From assembly GCF_005221325.1 (NCBI RefSeq), contig NZ_CP039889.1, positions 1,810,501 through 1,874,500 of the forward strand: a DNA stretch of 64,000 nucleotides, written 5' to 3'. Below the pieces are notes generated by a model that was not told the origin of the DNA, ran no database searches, and was given only the letters and a program-made list of their open reading frames with translations. Positions within the stretch are counted from its first letter, which is position 1, and every line of letters starts with the position of its first letter. Both the position numbers and the translations under genes were made by a program. This document shows, in pieces, positions 27,106 to 36,466 of this stretch. Source of the stretch: Agrobacterium tumefaciens (GTDB lineage Bacteria > Pseudomonadota > Alphaproteobacteria > Rhizobiales > Rhizobiaceae).

Positions 27106-28122
27106 TTATTGCTTTTTCTCGCCGATATCGGAGGTCGTGCGCCGGTCGAGGGCCTTGCCGTCGAGAATGTTTTTCAGGACGTCGAGACGGTCGTTGATCA
27201 GCCATCCATAATAGTTTTCAACCGGCAGCAGTTTTTTTGCGCCGGCATCCACGGCGGTCCGCAGTCGTTCCGCGCGTCGTCTTGGTTGGCCGACATTGTA
27301 GAGCGTGGCGGTGATGCCGGGGTTGCCGGAAATGTCGAAGCCCTTTTCCCTGTAGGCGTCGATGGAATCCCTGATGATGGCGGCGATGTAGAGGATGCTG
27401 CGGTCGGGATCCATGACGTCGCGGTAGATATCCTTCGGCCTGTCTGCCGAGAGTTTCGGCAGGCCGCTCGTTTTGTTCACGAGATCGGTGACCTGCAGGG
27501 CCGTCAGCGGGCTGATCTGGCCGAGCCCGAAAGTCTGCCCCGCGTAAAAGGGCTGGAAGAAGGCCCGCTGGAAGGAGATTGCCTCATAGCTCGCGCCATC
27601 CACTACCTTGCCACGGAAGCTCTGGTCCCAGACGGTATCGCGGCAGCTCCATTGTTCCGACGTGGTGGTAAGGGCTTCGCAGGAGCGGAATTCCGGCCGC
27701 TGGAGAAATGTCTTCAGGGCCACGCCGTTATAGCTGAACTTGATATCGAGTTCGGCATAGGAGATGGCCTTGATATAATAGGTCTGCATGCGATCCACGG
27801 CCGAGACGTTGAAGGTATGTTCCCCGACGATCGCGCCAACGATGTGGATCGGGTCGATGCCGTAGGCCGCACCGGCCTTCCTGATCTTGCCCAGCAGGCC
27901 GGGTTCACTGTTCAGGAGATCGACCGTCTTGCGGAATTTTTCCTCGTAGGTCGTGGAGAAGGCTTTCGTCCTGATGGCCGAGGCCTGCGGTATTTCGGGC
28001 TGTTCTGCCGAGCGGTTACCGGGGGGCACAACGACCATCTGCTGGGCTGCGGCATAAGAAGGCAGGAAGGTCAGCGCCAGAAGGACAGCGGCCGCGCGGG
28101 TGGACTTCGCAAACAGGCTCAT
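27106..28122 (-). CDS. DUF1402 family exported protein, lysozyme-like
   Basis: 338 residues with a signal peptide (about 1-26, ALTFLPSYAAAQ). The mature region reads like a goose-lysozyme/transglycosylase fold: AAYGIDPIHIVGAIVGEHTFNV (candidate catalytic Glu in GEHTFN), FGLGQISPLTALQVTDLVN (comparable to the GLMQI motif) and GITATLYNVGQPRRRAE (comparable to AYNAG). DUF1402 proteins are largely confined to alphaproteobacteria and lack an established function, so peptidoglycan cleavage is an inference from these motifs. It is divergent from a LapG-like cysteine protease gene, another periplasmic enzyme, across 232 bp. Confidence 0.82.
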   Translation of the reverse strand: MSLFAKSTRAAAVLLALTFLPSYAAAQQMVVVPPGNRSAEQPEIPQASAIRTKAFSTTYEEKFRKTVDLLNSEPGLLGKIRKAGAAYGIDPIHIVGAIVGEHTFNVSAVDRMQTYYIKAISYAELDIKFSYNGVALKTFLQRPEFRSCEALTTTSEQWSCRDTVWDQSFRGKVVDGASYEAISFQRAFFQPFYAGQTFGLGQISPLTALQVTDLVNKTSGLPKLSADRPKDIYRDVMDPDRSILYIAAIIRDSIDAYREKGFDISGNPGITATLYNVGQPRRRAERLRTAVDAGAKKLLPVENYYGWLINDRLDVLKNILDGKALDRRTTSDIGEKKQ

Positions 28123-28354
28123 ACAGCGTTCTCTATGATGGGGGTCGTGTTGCGGTGAGGGCTCCTTCTTAAGGCAGGCCGCCTGCGCGTGGCAAGTTGC
28201 CGCCGCTCACTTTACCGTTGTTGCCGCCCGGAATGCTGTCGCCGCTCCTTCTGCAACCATCCGGGCCGGAATTTTCGGAGTCGTTAAAAGTCGAGCATTT
28301 TGTTTCATGGGACCTCAAGTCGCCACGGATAGCTCATGTCGTCAGGAGACGAAC

Positions 28355-29020
28355 ATGACCCATCTCATCAAATCGCTGCAAGCATGTTTCATTCTGGCCG
28401 TCGTGGGTTTGGCCGCGCCGGCGCAGGCGTCTCCCTCGATGCAGACGGGCAGGATCACGTCACAACCCGTCGGGCACTATGACTTCTGCCAGCGGCATTC
28501 GGCTGAATGCCAGCCGATCAAGGAAATGCCGCCGCTCAGTCTTACCCCTGATGTCTGGGCTACCCTCGTTTCGGTCAACAATGCCGTCAATACCGAGATT
28601 GACCAGCGGACCGACATGGAAGTGTGGGGTTACGAAGATTATTGGGAATATCCCTATAACGGCGCGGGAGACTGCGAGGACCTTGCGCTGGAGAAACGGA
28701 AGCGGCTTATGGATGCCGGTTTGCCGGTTTCCGACCTGCTGATCACCGTCGTCAGGGACGAAAAAGGCGATGGCCACGCCATCCTCACGGTGAGAACTGA
28801 CCGCGGAGATTTCATTCTCGACAATATGAAGTCGAAGATTTTTCGCTGGGACGAAACGCCCTATACCTATCTCAAGCGTCAATCCACGGAGCATGCCGGT
28901 CGGTGGGTGGATATTGAAGGCTCCGGTTCGCCCGCCATCGCCGCCCGTGAGGTTGGCCGCGCCACCGCCACCTCCGCCACCTCGCGTCGCAACATCCTCG
29001 ACATCATCATGGGGCGCTGA
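28355..29020 (+). CDS. Transglutaminase-like periplasmic cysteine protease (BTLCP/LapG-like)
   Basis: 221 residues, family C93 (BTLCP). The signal peptide (about 1-24) ends at PAQA. The catalytic triad is visible as Cys107 (GDCEDLALEKRKRL), His141 (GDGHAILTV) and Asp156 (FILDNM). The same family contains LapG, which cleaves biofilm adhesins at a double-Ala site under c-di-GMP control. The start is ATG 28355 behind AGGAG (28344-28348); an upstream in-frame ATG at 28307 would spoil the signal peptide. No adhesin or LapD gene is adjacent, so a LapG role is possible but unproven. Confidence 0.85.
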   Translation: MTHLIKSLQACFILAVVGLAAPAQASPSMQTGRITSQPVGHYDFCQRHSAECQPIKEMPPLSLTPDVWATLVSVNNAVNTEIDQRTDMEVWGYEDYWEYPYNGAGDCEDLALEKRKRLMDAGLPVSDLLITVVRDEKGDGHAILTVRTDRGDFILDNMKSKIFRWDETPYTYLKRQSTEHAGRWVDIEGSGSPAIAAREVGRATATSATSRRNILDIIMGR

Positions 29021-29095
29021 AGCTTTCGCCTCTCATTGTGGACGCGGAAAGCCCTCAAAGGGGCTGTCCGGTCCCAATATGCCGCATGTTTCGCT

Positions 29096-30181
29096 TCACC
29101 GGCCTCCGAGGCCGGCTCCCGTTTCTTCATCGAACAAATGCAGGTCGGTCGGGTTGATGTCGAGGCCGACGACTTCGCCGCTCCTGACCTCACTGCGTCC
29201 CTGTATCGCGATGACCACTTCGGTCGATGTGCCGAGGGTGAGGAAAGTGGCAGAACCGGTGGTTTCCACGGCCGAAACGGGTAACGTCAGCGCCGCACCG
29301 ATTGCTGTTGCGGGCCGGATATGTTCCGGCCTGATACCGACAATGATGCGCTTGCCGGGCGGTAAGGGAGCCGGGTTTCCGATGGACTGCTGCGGCTCGC
29401 CTTCGCCGAATTGCAGCAGGAGCGAAGCGCCGTCCGGGCTGACCACGGCCGGAATGAAATTCATCGCCGGCGAGCCGATGAAGCCTGCAACGAAACGATT
29501 GACCGGGCGGTCGTAGAGTTCGAGCGGCGTGCCCTGCTGCTCGATCACACCATCGCGCATGACGACGACATGATCGGCCATGGTCATCGCCTCGATCTGG
29601 TCATGCGTGACATAGACCGAGGTTGCATGCAGGCGATCATGCAGCGCGCGGATTTCCTTGCGCATATGGACGCGCAACGCCGCATCGAGGTTGGAAAGCG
29701 GCTCATCGAACAGGAAGGCCTGCGGGTTGCGGATGATCGCCCGGCTCATGGCCACACGCTGGCGCTGGCCGCCGGAGAGTTCGCGCGGATAACGCTTCAT
29801 CAGCTTGGAAAGTCCGGTCGTGGCCGCAACCTCTTCCGCTGCCTTGCGGGCTTCTGCCTTGGCGACGCCGCGCATGCGCAGCGAATAGGTGAGGTTTTCC
29901 TCCACCGTCATATGCGGATAGAGCGCATAGGACTGGAACACCATGGCCACATCGCGCTTTCGCGGCGGCACACCGTTCATGAGCGTGCCGGCAATGCGCA
30001 TATCGCCTGCCGAGATGCTCTCCAGCCCGGCCAGCGAGCGCAAAAGGGTGGACTTGCCGCAGCCGGAAGGACCGACAAGTGCGACGAAGGTGCCCTTCTT
30101 GATGGAAAGGTCGATATTTTTCAGAGCATGGAAAGCGCCGTAATATTTGTTGACGCCGGAAAGTTCGATCTGAAGGGTCAT
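29096..30181 (-). CDS. Sugar ABC transporter ATP-binding protein (UgpC/MalK type)
   Basis: 361 residues. The NBD has Walker A GPSGCGKSTLLRSLAG, signature LSGGQRQRVAMSRAI, Walker B AFLFDEPLSNLDAALR and H-loop VTHDQ, followed by an OB-fold (TOBE) regulatory domain from about residue 240 (FIGSPAMNFIPA and IIVGIRPEHI). This is the CUT1 arrangement. The open frame runs further upstream, but ATG 30181 overlaps the preceding permease stop (ATGA) and gives the family N-terminus. It is the last gene of the minus-strand sugar operon starting at the Gfo/Idh gene. Confidence 0.93.
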   Translation of the reverse strand: MTLQIELSGVNKYYGAFHALKNIDLSIKKGTFVALVGPSGCGKSTLLRSLAGLESISAGDMRIAGTLMNGVPPRKRDVAMVFQSYALYPHMTVEENLTYSLRMRGVAKAEARKAAEEVAATTGLSKLMKRYPRELSGGQRQRVAMSRAIIRNPQAFLFDEPLSNLDAALRVHMRKEIRALHDRLHATSVYVTHDQIEAMTMADHVVVMRDGVIEQQGTPLELYDRPVNRFVAGFIGSPAMNFIPAVVSPDGASLLLQFGEGEPQQSIGNPAPLPPGKRIIVGIRPEHIRPATAIGAALTLPVSAVETTGSATFLTLGTSTEVVIAIQGRSEVRSGEVVGLDINPTDLHLFDEETGAGLGGR

Positions 30182-31005
30182 TTGAGCGCTCCTGATGTCA
30201 GGCCGGACACGATGCGGCGCTGCAAGAGAATGAAGAGGGCGAGAATGGGCGTCACATACATGGTCGCATAGGCCATGATGTTGTTCCATTCGCTGGTATT
30301 GGGGCCCATGAAGGAATTGAGGCCGACGCTGGCTGGCTGCAATTCCGCTGCCTGGATCATCGATTTCGAATAAACGAATTCACCGAAGGCCTGCATGAAG
30401 ATGAGAATGGCGCTGACGAGAATGCCGTTTCTGGCCAGCGGCAGCACGATGTAGAAAAAAGCGCCGACCCGCGAGTTACCATCCACAAGTGCTGCCTCTT
30501 CCAGCTCCTGCGGCACGGCCATGAAGGTGGCGCGCACCAGCACGACAAAGAAGGGCATGCTTTTGGCCGCAATGGCAAGGATGACCGACAGGCGCGGATA
30601 GTCCAGAAGCCCGAATTGCGAGAAGCCGACGAAGATCGGCGTGATCATCAGCGATGCCGGCAGGACTTGCAGCATGAGGATGAGGAACAGGCCGATATCC
30701 ACCCAGACATTTCGATATCGGGCGAGAACATAGGCGCAGCCGACACCGAGAATGGTGATCAGCAGCACCGCGCTGGAGGCGATCAATACAGAGTTCCACA
30801 GGTAACGCCCCATGTTGCGGCTTTCCCAGACATAGGCATAGGTTTGCCATTGCGGGTCGCCGGGCCAGAAGGCGGGCGGATTGGCGAACATTTCCGAGCC
30901 GCTTTTGAGCGAGGTCAGATACATCCAGTACAGCGGAAAGAGATAGATGATCGCGAGAATGATGGCGATTGCCAGCATCAGGCGGTTGCGGTTGGTGATG
31001 CTCAT
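30178..31005 (-). CDS. Sugar ABC transporter permease (MalG type)
   Basis: 275 residues with six predicted membrane spans and the inner-membrane EAA-type loop EEAALVDGNSRVGAFFYIVLPLARNGI that contacts the ATPase. It overlaps both neighbours by four bases (ATGA), so the two permeases and the ATPase are translationally coupled. It forms a heteromeric CUT1 channel with the following MalF-type subunit. Confidence 0.92.
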   Translation of the reverse strand: MSITNRNRLMLAIAIILAIIYLFPLYWMYLTSLKSGSEMFANPPAFWPGDPQWQTYAYVWESRNMGRYLWNSVLIASSAVLLITILGVGCAYVLARYRNVWVDIGLFLILMLQVLPASLMITPIFVGFSQFGLLDYPRLSVILAIAAKSMPFFVVLVRATFMAVPQELEEAALVDGNSRVGAFFYIVLPLARNGILVSAILIFMQAFGEFVYSKSMIQAAELQPASVGLNSFMGPNTSEWNNIMAYATMYVTPILALFILLQRRIVSGLTSGALK

Positions 31006-31904
31006 CCGCGCACCTCATGCCGTGTCGAGCGTACATAGACGACGGAAGCCAGCATGACGAAAACGATCATGATGACGGATATCGTCGCGCCCTTGGCGAA
31101 ATCATATTGCCGGAAGGAAAGATCCCAGGCCCAATATTGCGCCACGTTGGAGCTGTTGTTCGGCCCGCCATCGGTAATTGCGGCAAAAAGATCGAATTGC
31201 TGCAGCGTGAAGATCAGGCCGAGCGAGACGATCGCGCCGATGGTGGAGCGCATCATCGGCAGGGTGATGGTGTAGAAACGCTGCCAGGCGCTGGCGCCAT
31301 CCAGTTCCGCCGCCTCGTAGAGATCGCCGGGAATGGAGGCGAGGCCCACCGAAAGCAGGATCATATTGAAGGAGGTGCCGAGCCAGACATTGGCGATGAC
31401 GACGGCCCAGAGCGAAAAATTCGCGTCCGAACGCCAGAAGATATTGCCCGATATCAGGTCGCTTTCCCGCAGGAAGAAATTCAGGACGCCGAAATCACCC
31501 GACAGGATCCAGTTCCAGATCGCGCCGACGACGAGGCCGGGCATGACCCAGGACACGAGGAACAGGCCGCGCAGCCAGGTGGCGCCCGGAAAATTCACCC
31601 AGAAGAACAGCGCAAGTCCGAAACCGATGGCGAACTGCCCGGCAATCGAGGCGACCACGAAGGTGACGGTGTTCATCAGGATCGGTAGGGTTTCCGGCTG
31701 CCGGAACAGATCGACATAATTCTTGAAGCCGACGAATGGGCGCACGAAGGTGCCCAGACTGAACATATCGACTTCCTGAAAGCTCATGACGATGTTGTAG
31801 ATGAGCGGCAGTCCCGCCATGACGAACAGGAAGCCCAAAGGAAAAGCGACAAGGACGATGTCGAACCCGCGACCGTCGTTGACGCTGGAAAACAGTTTTT
31901 TCAT
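31002..31904 (-). CDS. Sugar ABC transporter permease (MalF type)
   Basis: 300 residues, six membrane spans, with the EAA-like loop YEAAELDGASAWQRFYTITLPMMRSTI. It starts at ATG 31904, about 113 bp downstream of the binding-protein gene, and that spacer contains two hairpins. It partners with the MalG-type permease overlapping its 3' end. Confidence 0.92.
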   Translation of the reverse strand: MKKLFSSVNDGRGFDIVLVAFPLGFLFVMAGLPLIYNIVMSFQEVDMFSLGTFVRPFVGFKNYVDLFRQPETLPILMNTVTFVVASIAGQFAIGFGLALFFWVNFPGATWLRGLFLVSWVMPGLVVGAIWNWILSGDFGVLNFFLRESDLISGNIFWRSDANFSLWAVVIANVWLGTSFNMILLSVGLASIPGDLYEAAELDGASAWQRFYTITLPMMRSTIGAIVSLGLIFTLQQFDLFAAITDGGPNNSSNVAQYWAWDLSFRQYDFAKGATISVIMIVFVMLASVVYVRSTRHEVRG

Positions 31905-31960
31905 GAAACATCCTCACAAGCTCCGATCGGGGCCGCCGCTGCATGTCGCAGCAGGCAGCC

Positions 31961-32002
31961 CCACCGGGAGGAACCCGTGGATGGGGCCGGATGAACCCGG
32001 CC
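31961..32002 (-). terminator. Two hairpins between binding-protein and permease genes
   Basis: GGCCGG-ATGAAC-CCGGCC (31985-32002) is a perfect 6-bp stem, and CCACCGGG-AGGAA-CCCGTGG (31961-31980) a 7-bp stem with a bulge. They directly follow the binding-protein stop on the minus strand; no T-run is present. Confidence 0.6.
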
Positions 32003-32017
32003 ACCTACCCATATGGA

Positions 32018-33280
<1,263 letters not shown>

Positions 33281-33312
33281 TTATCTGGAAACCTTCTCCC
33301 GAAAGGTCTCCG

Positions 33313-34215
33313 TTATGTCGGATCGACGACGAAATCGCCGCCGCGGCATTTTTTCAGATAGTTCAGGCCATGCACTTGGCCCGTCATTTCCAGCGCGTCG
33401 CGATAGACCGGGTCATGCCAGCCTTCGATGTCGATCGAGCCGGACCAGCCGGCGAGGCGCAGTTCGGAAATAATGTCCGTCCAGTTGCTGTCGCCGAAGC
33501 CCGGCGTGCGCATGAAGACGAATTTCTCCTTGCCGAAAATGCCGTGCTCGCGAATGACGTCCCAGCGAATGGTCGCGTCCTTGCCGTGCACATGGAAAAT
33601 CTTGTCCGCCCATTTGCGGATCTGCGGCAGCGGATCGATGAGATAGACCATCTGGTGGCAGGGTTCCCATTCGATGCCGATGTGCTCATCCGGCGTTTCG
33701 TTGAACATCAGTTCCCAGGCATCGGGATTATGCGCGATGTTCCAGTCGCCTGTCTGCCAGTTGCCGTCCATGGCACAGTTTTCAAAGGCGATCTTCACGC
33801 CCTTGTCGGCGGCGCGCTTGGCAAGCTCGCTCCAGATTTGCCTGTATCTGGGCAGGCTTTCCGGCAGCGGTTTGCCGCGCAGCCTGCCGGTGAACCCGGC
33901 AACGCAGGTGGCGCCGAAATGATGGGCGTTGTCGATACAGTCTTTCCAGCCCTGCAATGTCTCAAGGTCGATCTCGGTTTCCTCAAGCGGATTGCCGAAC
34001 ATGCCGAGCGTGCCGATGGTGATGTCACGGTCGCCGATTGCCTCAAGGCAGCGCTTGCCGAGTTCGGCAAGGTCCTGCCCATTGGTCGTCTGCCAGAAGA
34101 ATGGCTCGAAGCTTTCAAAGCCGAGATCGGCGATCTGGCCGATGCGCTCAGCCGCCTGTCCCTTACTGGCGCTGACCATGGTGCCGATGCGGATGGATGT
34201 TGCCGGATTGCTCAC
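33313..34215 (-). CDS. Sugar phosphate isomerase/epimerase-like TIM barrel
   Basis: 300 residues of the xylose-isomerase-like AP-endonuclease-2 fold. Probable metal ligands are spread over the strands: GVKIAFENCAMDG (Glu), IGIEWEPCHQMVYL (Glu/His), FHVHGKDATI (His) and SIDIEGWHDPVY (Glu/His). There is no signal peptide. It sits between the Gfo/Idh gene and the binding-protein gene on the minus strand, separated by 12 and 62 bp. The substrate is not evident; in comparable operons such proteins act on keto- or 3-keto-sugars by isomerisation, epimerisation or beta-elimination. Confidence 0.82.
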   Translation of the reverse strand: MSNPATSIRIGTMVSASKGQAAERIGQIADLGFESFEPFFWQTTNGQDLAELGKRCLEAIGDRDITIGTLGMFGNPLEETEIDLETLQGWKDCIDNAHHFGATCVAGFTGRLRGKPLPESLPRYRQIWSELAKRAADKGVKIAFENCAMDGNWQTGDWNIAHNPDAWELMFNETPDEHIGIEWEPCHQMVYLIDPLPQIRKWADKIFHVHGKDATIRWDVIREHGIFGKEKFVFMRTPGFGDSNWTDIISELRLAGWSGSIDIEGWHDPVYRDALEMTGQVHGLNYLKKCRGGDFVVDPT

Positions 34216-34227
34216 GTCTTTCAGTCC

Positions 34228-35262
34228 TTATGCTGCAATGGAAACACGCTGGCCGAGGCGGGCGCTTTCGATCGCGCCGATCACCATGGCAAGGCTGTTG
34301 ATGTTGTCGAAGGAGGCCGTTTCCGGCATCTCACCCGTGCGGATGGATTCGAGGAACGAGAGAATGACGCTGGCATGGCCGCGCGTGTCCTTCTCGGAAA
34401 CGGCATCGGAAACGTTTACGGTCTTAAATCCACGCAGAAGCCCCGGTTCGTCCCCGGCCACGGAGGCGGAGAAATTGTCTTCGCCGTCCCAGAGGATCAT
34501 GCCCTTGGAACCGATCAGCCGCCAGCGCGCTTCCCAGCTGGTCCGCTCGCCTTCGGCGCACCATGAACCGCGATAGGTGAAGACGACATCATTTGAGAAT
34601 TCGAAAATGGCGTTGGCGCTCGCCCCATGGGCATACCAGGAGCCGACCGGGTTCTTCTCCACGCAAAAGACGGAAAGGGGCTTTTCATTGGCAACAAAAC
34701 GGGCTGCATCGAAGGTGTGGATCGCCATGTCGAGAAGCAGGACGTTCTTCATCTCCTCACGAAAGCCGCCGAAATGCGGGCCGAGGAAGAAATCGCAATG
34801 GATGGCCGTCAGGTCACCAATGACGCCGTCTTCCAGTGCGCGGCGCAGCCGCCGGATACCGGCAATAAACCGCCGGTTTTGCACCACAGCATGAATTTTG
34901 CCGGCTTTTTTCGCCAGCTCCACCAGCGTGGCGGCTTCCTCCATCGAGGCGGCAAGCGGCTTCTCGCTGAGGACGTGGCATCCGGCCGCGAGACCGGCTT
35001 GAACCACGGCAAAGCGTGCCTGCGGGATGACGATATCAAAAAGGATGTCGGCTTTCGTTTCAGCAAGAACCGCGCGAAGATCGGTGCCGATGACCGCGTC
35101 AGTGAGAGCGAATTCTTCGGCAAGTGCGCGGGCCGTGCCCTCGTTCAGATCAACCAGCCCGGCGATCCTTATCGCGCCGGCGATTTCCGGCGTGGATTGA
35201 ATGGCGCGCAACCAGCCTTTGGCCATGGCTCCGCACCCGCATAAAACCGCATTAACTGTCAT
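34228..35262 (-). CDS. Gfo/Idh/MocA family dehydrogenase
   Basis: 344 residues. The N-terminal Rossmann domain opens with VLCGCGAMAKGWLRAI (G-x-G-x-x-A variant), carries HVLSEKPLAASMEEA (conserved EKP motif) and HAVVQNRRF, and is followed by the alpha/beta substrate domain with DMAIHTFDAARFVA (candidate catalytic Asp/His). It is the first gene of the sugar operon and faces the LacI gene across 139 bp with a perfect palindrome. The redox partner is NAD(H) or NADP(H). A near-operator sequence lies in its coding region at 34406-34421. Confidence 0.87.
   Translation of the reverse strand: MTVNAVLCGCGAMAKGWLRAIQSTPEIAGAIRIAGLVDLNEGTARALAEEFALTDAVIGTDLRAVLAETKADILFDIVIPQARFAVVQAGLAAGCHVLSEKPLAASMEEAATLVELAKKAGKIHAVVQNRRFIAGIRRLRRALEDGVIGDLTAIHCDFFLGPHFGGFREEMKNVLLLDMAIHTFDAARFVANEKPLSVFCVEKNPVGSWYAHGASANAIFEFSNDVVFTYRGSWCAEGERTSWEARWRLIGSKGMILWDGEDNFSASVAGDEPGLLRGFKTVNVSDAVSEKDTRGHASVILSFLESIRTGEMPETASFDNINSLAMVIGAIESARLGQRVSIAA
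34406..34421. promoter_or_regulatory. Candidate auxiliary LacI operator inside the Gfo/Idh gene
   Basis: TCGGAAACGTTTACGG matches the main operator at 35308-35323 in 14 of 16 bases, including the core AAACGTTTACG. Centre-to-centre distance is 902 bp. The position resembles auxiliary operators inside structural genes, but a chance match within coding sequence is possible. Confidence 0.35.
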
Positions 35263-35307
35263 CTCATCTCCCCGGGCTCTTTTGCAAACTCCTCTTTGCG
35301 CAGAGCG

Positions 35308-35323
35308 TCGTAAACGTTTACGA
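35308..35323. promoter_or_regulatory. LacI-type operator between Gfo/Idh and LacI genes
   Basis: TCGTAAACGTTTACGA is a perfect 16-bp palindrome with the central CpG typical of LacI-family operators. It lies in the 139-bp divergent spacer, 46 bp from the Gfo/Idh start and 79 bp from the lacI-type start, so one site can control both directions. Confidence 0.8.
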
Positions 35324-35401
35324 GACTATGCCAACGATGTTAGATATGTCAAGACCGTTAAGAGACGCGTTGATTTCGCGTCAGGCCTGGGAGGGGAATG
35401 C

Positions 35402-36466
35402 ATGAAAGGAATCCGGCAGCTTGCCGACTATCTGGAGATATCGATAGGCACCGTTTCCCGTGCCCTGAACGGCAAGCCCGATGTGAACGAAGAGACGCGA
35501 CGCCGTGTTCTCGAAGCGGCGGAAAAGCTCGGTTATGTCGCCAACCAGTCCGGCCGCAGCCTCAGGCAGGGAACCACCAATGTCATCGGCCTGATGACCG
35601 GCAGCGACGCGCAGACCGTTGAAAACTCCGACAACTTCTTTCTGGGTGTGACGGATGGCCTGCAAAGCGTGTTTTCCGGACATAATCTCGATCTCATCGT
35701 GCTGCCCTGCCCGGGGGAGGAGGATCCGGATGAATATTTGAAGCGCATGGTGGCTCGCCGCATGGTGGATGCGATGATCATTTCCGCGACCCGGCGCACC
35801 GACAAACGTGTCGATTTCCTGAAGCAGAACCGCCTGCCTTTCGTGGCGCTCGGCCGAACAGCTTCCAGCGATGATCACGCCTGGATCGACCTCGATTTCG
35901 AGGGTGTGGCGAAAAATGCCGTCGACCGGCTTGTTGCCGCCGGGCATCGTTCGATCGCTGTGGCTGCGCCCGACAGCGATATCAATCTCGGTTACGTTTT
36001 TCTGGAAGGATACAGGCGCGCGCTGGAAGACAATGGCATCGCCTATGATTCCTCCCTGGTCATCCGCGCCAAATCGAGCGAGCAGGGCGGTTATCACGCC
36101 GCCAGCGAATGGCTGCAGATGCGGCCCCGGCCAACGGCCATCGTGCTGATCTACGAGTTGATGGCGGTCGGTCTTTATCGCCGTCTTGCGGAAGCGGGCC
36201 TGAAAACGGGGCGGGATCTCGCCGTCATCGGCTTCCGCGATGGTCCACGCGGCCAGTTTCTCGAGCCGCGCCTCACCAGTTTCCGCATGTCCCTGCATGA
36301 TCTCGGCGTGACGGTGGCGCAGACGCTATTGTCGACCATGCCGGCCTATGCGCCGTTTTATCCCGAGCAGGCCCGTCATTGCGTCTGGCCCATGCTTCTG
36401 GTGCCAGGCGAGAGCGATCCCGCGCCTGCTCCACAGGCCGCTGCGTCCGGTGGCGTCAAAGCTTGA
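35402..36466 (+). CDS. LacI family regulator of the minus-strand sugar operon
   Basis: 354 residues. The N-terminal HTH reads GIRQLADYLEISIGTVSRALNGKPDVNEETRRRVLEAAEKLGY (read with gaps), with the hinge helix at RSLRQG. The periplasmic-binding-protein-like effector domain includes GLMTGSDAQTVENSDNFFLGVTDGL and VIGFRDGPRG. The frame is open upstream to 35201, but GGAGGGG at 35390-35396 places the start at ATG 35402, the normal LacI N-terminus. It is divergent from the Gfo/Idh-ABC operon and presumably represses it until a sugar ligand binds. Its 3' end overlaps the convergent next gene by 11 bp. Confidence 0.92.
   Translation: MKGIRQLADYLEISIGTVSRALNGKPDVNEETRRRVLEAAEKLGYVANQSGRSLRQGTTNVIGLMTGSDAQTVENSDNFFLGVTDGLQSVFSGHNLDLIVLPCPGEEDPDEYLKRMVARRMVDAMIISATRRTDKRVDFLKQNRLPFVALGRTASSDDHAWIDLDFEGVAKNAVDRLVAAGHRSIAVAAPDSDINLGYVFLEGYRRALEDNGIAYDSSLVIRAKSSEQGGYHAASEWLQMRPRPTAIVLIYELMAVGLYRRLAEAGLKTGRDLAVIGFRDGPRGQFLEPRLTSFRMSLHDLGVTVAQTLLSTMPAYAPFYPEQARHCVWPMLLVPGESDPAPAPQAAASGGVKA

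Noticed and set aside
26935..28158. 407-codon plus-strand frame opposite the DUF1402 gene
   Set aside because: The minus-strand gene has a signal peptide and conserved motifs; the plus frame does not.
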